A DNA stretch of 64,000 nt from Chelativorans intermedius (GTDB lineage Bacteria > Pseudomonadota > Alphaproteobacteria > Rhizobiales > Rhizobiaceae). Location: NCBI RefSeq assembly GCF_025398255.1, contig NZ_JAODNW010000003.1:220190-284189 (forward strand), read 5' to 3'. Below, in pieces: positions 59,289 through 64,000 of the stretch. The notes beneath the pieces are model-generated. The model had not been told where the DNA came from and did not search any database. It saw nothing but the letters and a program-made list of their open reading frames with translations. Position 1 is the first letter of the stretch. Every line of letters starts with the position of its first letter. Position numbers and translations under genes: made by a program.

Positions 59289-60198
59289 GCTTCTGTTCGA
59301 TCCCTCCTTCGCGGCCTCGGTGCCGCGCTTCGTCACCCCGATCCTGCTTGCGGCACTCGGCGGTGCGCTGTGCGAGCGGGCCGGCGTTTTCAACATCGCG
59401 CTTGAGGGGTTCCTGCTCATGGGGGCCTTTGCAGCCGTCGTCGGCTCCTATTTCTCGGGGTCGCCGTGGCTTGGCGCGCTGGCGGCGATGCTGGGCGGCG
59501 TTGCGATGGGCCTCGTCTTCGCCGAGTTCAACCTGCGCCGCGGCGGCGATCCCATCGTCGTGTCGATCGCCATCAACATTCTGGCCGCCGGGCTTACCAC
59601 CTATCTGCTGCGTGCCATCTTCGATGCCATGGGCGCCTTCAGCGATCCGGCGATTGCGGGTTTCGGGCCGGTTTCGATCCCCGGTCTTGGCTGGCTGCCG
59701 GTGCTGGGGCCGGTGTTCGGCGGCCAGTCGCCGCTGTTCTATCTGGCGCTCGTCGCCGTGCCTGTGGCAAGCCTCTTCTTTGCCCGCCACCGCCTCGGCC
59801 TGCGCATTCGCGCGGCGGGCGAAAACCCGGCGGGGCTGGTGGCCGGTGGCGTGAGCCCGCGGCGCGTGCGGCTCTATGCGCTGATGGGCTGCGGCGCGTT
59901 GTGCGGGCTGGGCGGGGCGCAGCTTTCCATCGCCAATGTCAATCTCTTCGTGGAGAACATGAGCGCCGGGCGCGGCTGGATTGCCGTGGTTGCCGTGCTT
60001 TTGACGCGCGGGCGGCCCTGGCCCTTGTTGCTTATCGCCTTCATCTTCGGCACGGTGGACAGCCTGTCGTTCCGCGTGCAGGGGCTGGGTATGCCGCAGC
60101 AATTCACGGATATGATGCCCTATCTGGCAACGCTTGCGGTGCTGATCACCCTGTCCTGGTGGCGTCGCGGGCGGACAGCGAACGGAGGAGCGCCATGA
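59281..60198 (+). CDS. ABC transporter permease (nucleoside/sugar type), second
   Basis: The second permease, 305 residues, YufQ-like. Starts at GTG 59281 within the preceding gene. Segments FNIALEGFLLMGAFAAVVG (about 40-58), NPAGLVAGGVSPRRVRLYALMGCGALCGLGGA and MSAGRGWIAVVAVLLTRGRPWP are family hallmarks. Together the two permeases form a heterodimeric channel. Its stop overlaps the amidohydrolase start, so transporter and enzyme are made from one message. Confidence 0.92.
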   Translation: MLELLFDPSFAASVPRFVTPILLAALGGALCERAGVFNIALEGFLLMGAFAAVVGSYFSGSPWLGALAAMLGGVAMGLVFAEFNLRRGGDPIVVSIAINILAAGLTTYLLRAIFDAMGAFSDPAIAGFGPVSIPGLGWLPVLGPVFGGQSPLFYLALVAVPVASLFFARHRLGLRIRAAGENPAGLVAGGVSPRRVRLYALMGCGALCGLGGAQLSIANVNLFVENMSAGRGWIAVVAVLLTRGRPWPLLLIAFIFGTVDSLSFRVQGLGMPQQFTDMMPYLATLAVLITLSWWRRGRTANGGAP

Positions 60199-61511
60199 CG
60201 GATCTGGTCATCAGGAATGCGACGGTGGTGACATGCGATCCCGCTGGCACGGTGATCGCCGATGGCGGCGTGGCGGTGCGCGACGGCCGCATCGAGCAGG
60301 TCGCTGCGAGCGTCGAGCTGGAAGCGGCAGCGGCAGGCGCCCGGCGCCTGGTGGACGGCAAGGGCCACATCCTGATGCCGGGCCTTATCAACACCCATTG
60401 CCACGCCGGCGACAGCCTGTTTCGCGGCCTGGTGGAGGATCTGCCGCTGGAGCCTTGGCTGCAGACGGTGTGGAAGGCGGAAGGGGCGATCCTCAACCCC
60501 GAGACCTGCTATCTGGGCAGCGTTCTGGGCTTTGCCGAGCTTCTGCTGTCGGGCGTCACCACGGTGATGGACATGTTCTGGTACCCGGAAGAGACGGTGC
60601 GCGCGGCGCGCACGGTGGGAATGCGCGTTTCGACCGGCGGCATCTTCTTCGACCCGCCGGGGGTGACGGGCGACAATCTCAAGGGCCGGATCGCCGCCGC
60701 CGAGCGCTTCTTCGAGATGTTTTCGGATGCCGAGGACGTGTTCCCTGCCGTGCTGCCGCACGGCGCCTATACGGTGGCGCCGGAAAATCTGAAGACGGCC
60801 AAGCAGCTTGCCGAACGCCACGGCGCGCTTTTCAGCACCCATGCGGCGGAAACCCGTGCCGAGCAGGCCGATGTGACGGGCCGCTATGGCCGTTCCGTCA
60901 TCCGCCATCTTGACGATCTGGGCCTGCTCGACGAGCGAACGCTGCTCGCCCACTGCGTGCATCTCGACGACGAGGAGATCCAGATTCTGGCCCGCACCGG
61001 CGCGACTGCCGTGCACAATCCGGTCTCCAATCTCAAGCTCGCCTCCGGCTTTGCGCGGGTGCCGGAGATGCTCGCCGCCGGTGTTCGGGTCACATTGGGT
61101 ACGGACGGCGCCATCAGCGGCAACGATCTCGACATGTGGATGGCGCTGCGCCTTGCCGCCACCCTGCACAAGGCGGTGACCGGAAAGGCCGATGCCGTCT
61201 CCACCGCACAGGCTCTCGCCATGATGACCTCGGCGGGCGCGGAAGCGCTAGGCGCGGCCGGGCGCATCGGCAGCCTGGAGGCGGGCAAGCTCGCCGACAT
61301 GATCCTGATCGACGTGAAGCGTCCGCACGCCGTGCCGATGTTCGATCCCGTCACCCATCTCGTCTATTCAACCGCCAGGTCCGACGTGCGCCACGTCTTC
61401 TTGAGTGGCGAGCAGGTGGTGCGCGACGGCGCGCTCACCCGCCATGCCATCGGCCAGACCATCGAGGCCGTCGAACGGCTGAAGCCCCGGATTGCGGCGA
61501 GCATCGCCTGA
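60195..61511 (+). CDS. Amidohydrolase of the MtaD/SsnA/guanine-deaminase group
   Basis: Metal-dependent aminohydrolase, 438 residues. Metal ligands and catalytic residues can be read: H68 and H70 in INTHCHAGD, H216 and E219 in STHAAET, H253/H256 in LAHCVHLD, and D304 in GTDGAISGN. The overall shape fits deaminases for adenosine, S-adenosylhomocysteine, methylthioadenosine or guanine. Position between a nucleoside importer and purine nucleoside phosphorylase makes a purine nucleoside deaminase likely, adenosine to inosine for example. Substrate specificity is not certain; a dedicated enzyme for a modified nucleoside is equally possible. Confidence 0.87.
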   Translation: MTDLVIRNATVVTCDPAGTVIADGGVAVRDGRIEQVAASVELEAAAAGARRLVDGKGHILMPGLINTHCHAGDSLFRGLVEDLPLEPWLQTVWKAEGAILNPETCYLGSVLGFAELLLSGVTTVMDMFWYPEETVRAARTVGMRVSTGGIFFDPPGVTGDNLKGRIAAAERFFEMFSDAEDVFPAVLPHGAYTVAPENLKTAKQLAERHGALFSTHAAETRAEQADVTGRYGRSVIRHLDDLGLLDERTLLAHCVHLDDEEIQILARTGATAVHNPVSNLKLASGFARVPEMLAAGVRVTLGTDGAISGNDLDMWMALRLAATLHKAVTGKADAVSTAQALAMMTSAGAEALGAAGRIGSLEAGKLADMILIDVKRPHAVPMFDPVTHLVYSTARSDVRHVFLSGEQVVRDGALTRHAIGQTIEAVERLKPRIAASIA

Positions 61512-61533
61512 GTGAAGCGCAACGAGGAACCGT

Positions 61534-62379
61534 ATGAAAGAAAGCCAGCTTTCCCGTCTCGAGCGGGCCCATGCCTCGATCAAGAACCGCGTCGGCGCCT
61601 CCTGCGAGGTGGCCCTCATGCTGGGCTCGGGCCTGGGCCATCTGGCCGATGTCGTGGAAGGGGCGACCATCATCCCCTATCAGGAAATCGACGGCTTTCC
61701 CGTCTCCACCGCGCCTGGCCACAAGGGGCAGCTCGTCATCGGCCGGCTTTACGGTCGCCGCGTCGTCGTCATGCAGGGGCGGCTGCACCTTTTCGAGGGC
61801 TGGTCGCCGCGCGACATCGCGCTCGCCGTCTATCTGCTCAGGCGGCTGGGTGCTGCAACGCTGGTGGTGACCAACGCCGCCGGCGGGCTCAACCCCGACT
61901 ATCAGGCCGGCGATGTGATGCTGATCGAGGATCATCTGAACTTCACGGGCCACAATCCGCTGCGCGGGGAGAACGAGGAAGCGCTCGGCCTGCGCTTTCC
62001 CGACATGTCGCGGGCCTATGATCCCGAGCTTCGCCGCATGGCGGAAAGGGCGGCGCAGCGCGCCGGCGTCGCGCTGCACCATGGCGTCTATGCGGGCGTG
62101 CTCGGCCCTTCGCTCGAAACCTCTGCCGAGCGTCGCTTCCTGCGCTCGGCGGGCGGCGATGCGGTGGGCATGTCCACCGTGACCGAAGTGATCGCCGCCA
62201 ACCATGCAAGCCTGCCCGTGGTCGGTTTCTCGGCCATCACCAACCAGGCGACCGGCGGGCCGGACCAGCAGCCCGATACGGTGGAGGAGATCTTCGCCCA
62301 CGCCGCCATCTGCGGCCGTAAGATCGCCGCCGTTCTCTCCGAGCTTCTGCCCGATCTGCCGGGCGGCAAGGAGGGGTGA
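61534..62379 (+). CDS. Purine nucleoside phosphorylase, trimeric type
   Basis: Splits inosine or guanosine with phosphate into base and ribose-1-phosphate. The 281-residue protein is the size of the mammalian-like trimeric enzyme. Motifs: MLGSGLG (phosphate loop, about 30-36), GRLHLFEGW (near 82), TNAAGGLN (112-119), GHNPLRGEN, GPSLETSAE, and AVGMSTVTE followed by ITNQATG, whose asparagine recognises 6-oxopurines. It is 22 bp downstream of the deaminase-like gene, a natural next step after deamination. Very close relation to methylthioinosine phosphorylases cannot be excluded. Confidence 0.92.
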   Translation: MKESQLSRLERAHASIKNRVGASCEVALMLGSGLGHLADVVEGATIIPYQEIDGFPVSTAPGHKGQLVIGRLYGRRVVVMQGRLHLFEGWSPRDIALAVYLLRRLGAATLVVTNAAGGLNPDYQAGDVMLIEDHLNFTGHNPLRGENEEALGLRFPDMSRAYDPELRRMAERAAQRAGVALHHGVYAGVLGPSLETSAERRFLRSAGGDAVGMSTVTEVIAANHASLPVVGFSAITNQATGGPDQQPDTVEEIFAHAAICGRKIAAVLSELLPDLPGGKEG

Positions 62380-62382
62380 AGG

Positions 62383-63174
62383 ATGGCGGCCAACGCTCCC
62401 CCCGTTGACCGCCTGCTCGATCTGTCCGGCCGCGTGGTGATCGTGACGGGGGCGAGCGGCGGCATCGGCGCGGGCATCGCCCGGCGGCTGGCCGAGGCGG
62501 GCGCCGGCGTTCTCTGCCACTACCATGGAAACCAGGCCGCGGCGGAAGAGCTTGCCGCACAGATCGTGCAGGCAGGCGGCCGGGCCGCAGCCCACCGGGC
62601 GGACCTTGCCGAGGAAGCGGAGGCGGAGGCGCTGGTGCGCGGGGCGGTGGCGCGCTTCGGCCGTCTCGACGCCGTCGTCAACAATGCCGGCTGGCAGCCG
62701 GTGGCGCCGCTGGGAGAGATCTCGCAGGCAAGCTGGGAGCGGATGATGGCGGTCAATGCCGGCGGCCCCTTCCTGCTTACACGCATCTTCGCGCGCCATG
62801 CGCGCGCGGCGGGCACCGGCGGTGCGGTGGTCAACATCGCCTCCATCGAGAACGGGAGGCCGATTTCGGGCCACGCTCACTACGCTGCCTCGAAGGCTGC
62901 GCTTGTGACGTTTACCAAGGCGGCGGCGCTGGAGCTCGGGCCGCTGGGCGTCCGCGTCAATGCCATCTCGCCGGGTCTCGTCCACCGCAAGGGCATCGAG
63001 GAAGACTGGCCGCAGGGCGTGGCCGGCTGGAAGAAGGCCGCTCCCCTCGGCCGGCTCGGACAGCCCGAGGATGTGGCCGATGCCGTTCTCTTCCTTCTCA
63101 GCGATGCCGCACGCTGGATCACCGGCATCGAGCTGGTGGTCGATGGCGGCGTCAGTGCGCAACCCGGCTGGTGA
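62383..63174 (+). CDS. Short-chain dehydrogenase/reductase
   Basis: Classical SDR, 263 residues. NAD(P) site TGASGGIG at 22-29, NNAG at 100-103, catalytic S154, Y167 and K171 (YAASK), and the PG(L) motif at 197-199. Acidic or basic cofactor-selecting residues after strand two are unclear (HYHGN), so NAD versus NADP is open. It begins 3 bp after the phosphorylase stop and ends the operon. It may act on the sugar part released by phosphorolysis or on a modified nucleoside; no specific substrate can be named. Confidence 0.88.
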   Translation: MAANAPPVDRLLDLSGRVVIVTGASGGIGAGIARRLAEAGAGVLCHYHGNQAAAEELAAQIVQAGGRAAAHRADLAEEAEAEALVRGAVARFGRLDAVVNNAGWQPVAPLGEISQASWERMMAVNAGGPFLLTRIFARHARAAGTGGAVVNIASIENGRPISGHAHYAASKAALVTFTKAAALELGPLGVRVNAISPGLVHRKGIEEDWPQGVAGWKKAAPLGRLGQPEDVADAVLFLLSDAARWITGIELVVDGGVSAQPGW

Positions 63175-63201
63175 GACTTTATGCCTTGCGGTCCCCGCCG
63201 T

Positions 63202-63792
63202 TCAGCGGGGTGCGCCGAACAGAAGGGCGACCCAGAGCACCTCATAGGCGATGCTGAGCGTCACCATCAAGAGGTGGAACCGGCGGTTGGCCGTGCGCAT
63301 CGCAAGCAGGCATAGGATGAAGAACAGTGGCGTGAAGACCAGGATGTCAAGGCGATAGCGTTCGAAATGCTTGGCGCCTTTGATCGAGGTGTCGACGATG
63401 TCGAGCACAAGGCTGAGTGCGAGCAGGCCGAAGAACCATTTGCGCCGGTTGAGGAAGAAGTCCTCGTAACTGGCATATTCGCGGATGTTGTCGGGAAAGA
63501 GCAGAACGCTCATCAGGAAGAGCACCACCGTGTAGACGACGAGGAAGAAGAAGACGCCGAACGACCAGTCCCGAACACCGTAGAGCGCCATCTCACACCA
63601 CCAGAAGTGCACGAGCATGAGAAGTATCGCGCCCACCCACGCCAGATGGATGGTGGACATCTCTTCGCGTGAGGGGTGCTGGACGAAACGGGCCACCCCG
63701 GCGAGCAGCCGGGTGATGCCCATACCGACGATGACCCCCATGATGACGCGGACATGCGGGAAGATCTCCACGCCGCTCAGCTCATTGTCCAT
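63202..63792 (-). CDS. Multi-pass membrane protein, unknown function
   Basis: No named family recognised. The 196-residue product has five likely membrane helices: about 16-36 (VIMGVIVGMGITRLLAGVARF), 48-68, 75-97, 118-136 and 150-190 (split), with a cytoplasmic-looking loop NIREYASYEDFFLNRRKW. It converges on the SDR gene with a 27-bp gap that contains part of a CCCCGC/GCGGGG hairpin. It is apparently monocistronic. Proteins of this look are scattered in Rhizobiales; a function cannot be proposed. Confidence 0.75.
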   Translation of the reverse strand: MDNELSGVEIFPHVRVIMGVIVGMGITRLLAGVARFVQHPSREEMSTIHLAWVGAILLMLVHFWWCEMALYGVRDWSFGVFFFLVVYTVVLFLMSVLLFPDNIREYASYEDFFLNRRKWFFGLLALSLVLDIVDTSIKGAKHFERYRLDILVFTPLFFILCLLAMRTANRRFHLLMVTLSIAYEVLWVALLFGAPR

Positions 63793-63900
63793 CGCATACC
63801 GCTGCGACTGGTGTCATGGAATGTCTCCGGCTTTCGCGTGGCAGCGTGTCTGCTTCAGGCGCAAATGGGGTTCAATCCCGGGCATTTTCCGGCAAAAGAA

Positions 63901-63923
63901 AGCCCCGGCCTTGCGCCGGGGCT
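63901..63923 (-). terminator. Terminator hairpin for a gene entering from beyond the window
   Basis: AGCCCCGGC and GCCGGGGCT form a perfect 9-bp stem with a CTTGC loop (plus strand). Read leftward it is followed by TTTCTTTT, so it should stop transcription coming from the minus strand right of the window. Confidence 0.65.
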
Positions 63924-63935
63924 CAGACCGCTGAC

Positions 63936-63963
63936 AAACCCCTGGCTTTGGCCGGGGGTTTTT
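63936..63963 (+). terminator. Second, oppositely oriented terminator-like hairpin
   Basis: AAACCCCTGGC pairs with GCCGGGGGTTT (one G-U) around a 4-nt loop, and is followed rightward by TT then GATT. It is a plus-strand terminator, just 12 bp from the minus-strand one. The remainder of the end region (63793-63900) shows no feature. Confidence 0.55.
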
Positions 63964-64000
63964 GATTCACTGGGTCATGTTGAAGCGACCCGCCCCTGAA

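Noticed and set aside
63193..63210. CCCCGC/GCGGGG hairpin between the SDR and the membrane-protein gene
   Set aside because: It overlaps the stop codon of the membrane-protein gene and has no T tract, so it was not listed as a terminator.

Overview
The window comes from a high-GC alphaproteobacterium, most likely of the order Hyphomicrobiales (Rhizobiales) and perhaps Phyllobacteriaceae-like. The evidence is a lateral-type flagellar cluster with motC, motE, a MotD-type fliK, flaF/flbT, an FtcR/Rem regulator and the visN/visR pair, plus a speF-type leader RNA upstream of ornithine decarboxylase. Nothing in the sequence fixes genus or species. Coding density is very high, many genes overlap by ATGA, and no rRNA, tRNA, insertion sequence, CRISPR array or phage gene was found.

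Layout. 1-11.4 kb is metabolic and transport: the end of one TRAP transporter operon, a PLP aminotransferase, a GNAT acetyltransferase, a nickel/cobalt exporter with its DUF1007 partner, a LysR regulator with an amidase, a polyamine locus (leader RNA plus ornithine decarboxylase), a second GNAT gene that runs antisense into an SCP2-domain gene, and a MarR regulator. 11.6-46.0 kb is one nearly complete flagellar island. On the minus strand it reads DUF1217-flgF-fliI-orf198, then flgB-flgC-fliE-flgG-flgA-flgI-motE-flgH-fliL-fliP, the flagellin gene, fliF-fliH-motB-motC-fliK-slt, ftcR, flgE-flgK-flgL-flaF-flbT-flgD-fliQ, and flhA-fliR-fliJ-flgJ-flgN-orf161. On the plus strand it reads motA-fliM-fliN-fliG-flhB-orf146, closed by visN-visR on the minus strand. 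46.6-51.6 kb is the stress operon prkA-yeaH-spoVR. 51.7-55.0 kb is a second TRAP transporter with an OsmC-like gene. 55.4-63.2 kb is a purine-nucleoside uptake and breakdown operon: BMP-type ABC transporter, deaminase-like amidohydrolase, purine nucleoside phosphorylase and an SDR.

How it works together. VisN/VisR presumably sit at the top of the flagellar hierarchy and FtcR below them. Six flagellar transcription units share a previously unannotated motif, CRCRCAAG, then 9 nt, then CTA (CRYGCAAG-like), 26-38 nt ahead of the start codon. The upstream half often carries an 11-bp-spaced partial direct repeat, as expected for an OmpR-family activator such as FtcR sitting on a sigma70 -10 element. 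Flagellin has a different upstream region rich in inverted repeats and a stable leader hairpin, which may be the level at which FlaF/FlbT act. The prkA operon has a textbook EcfG general-stress promoter (GGAAC-N17-CGTT).

Limits. All family assignments were made by reading motifs and overall similarity to remembered families. No database search was run. Start codons were chosen from ribosome-binding sites, operon overlaps and family N-termini.
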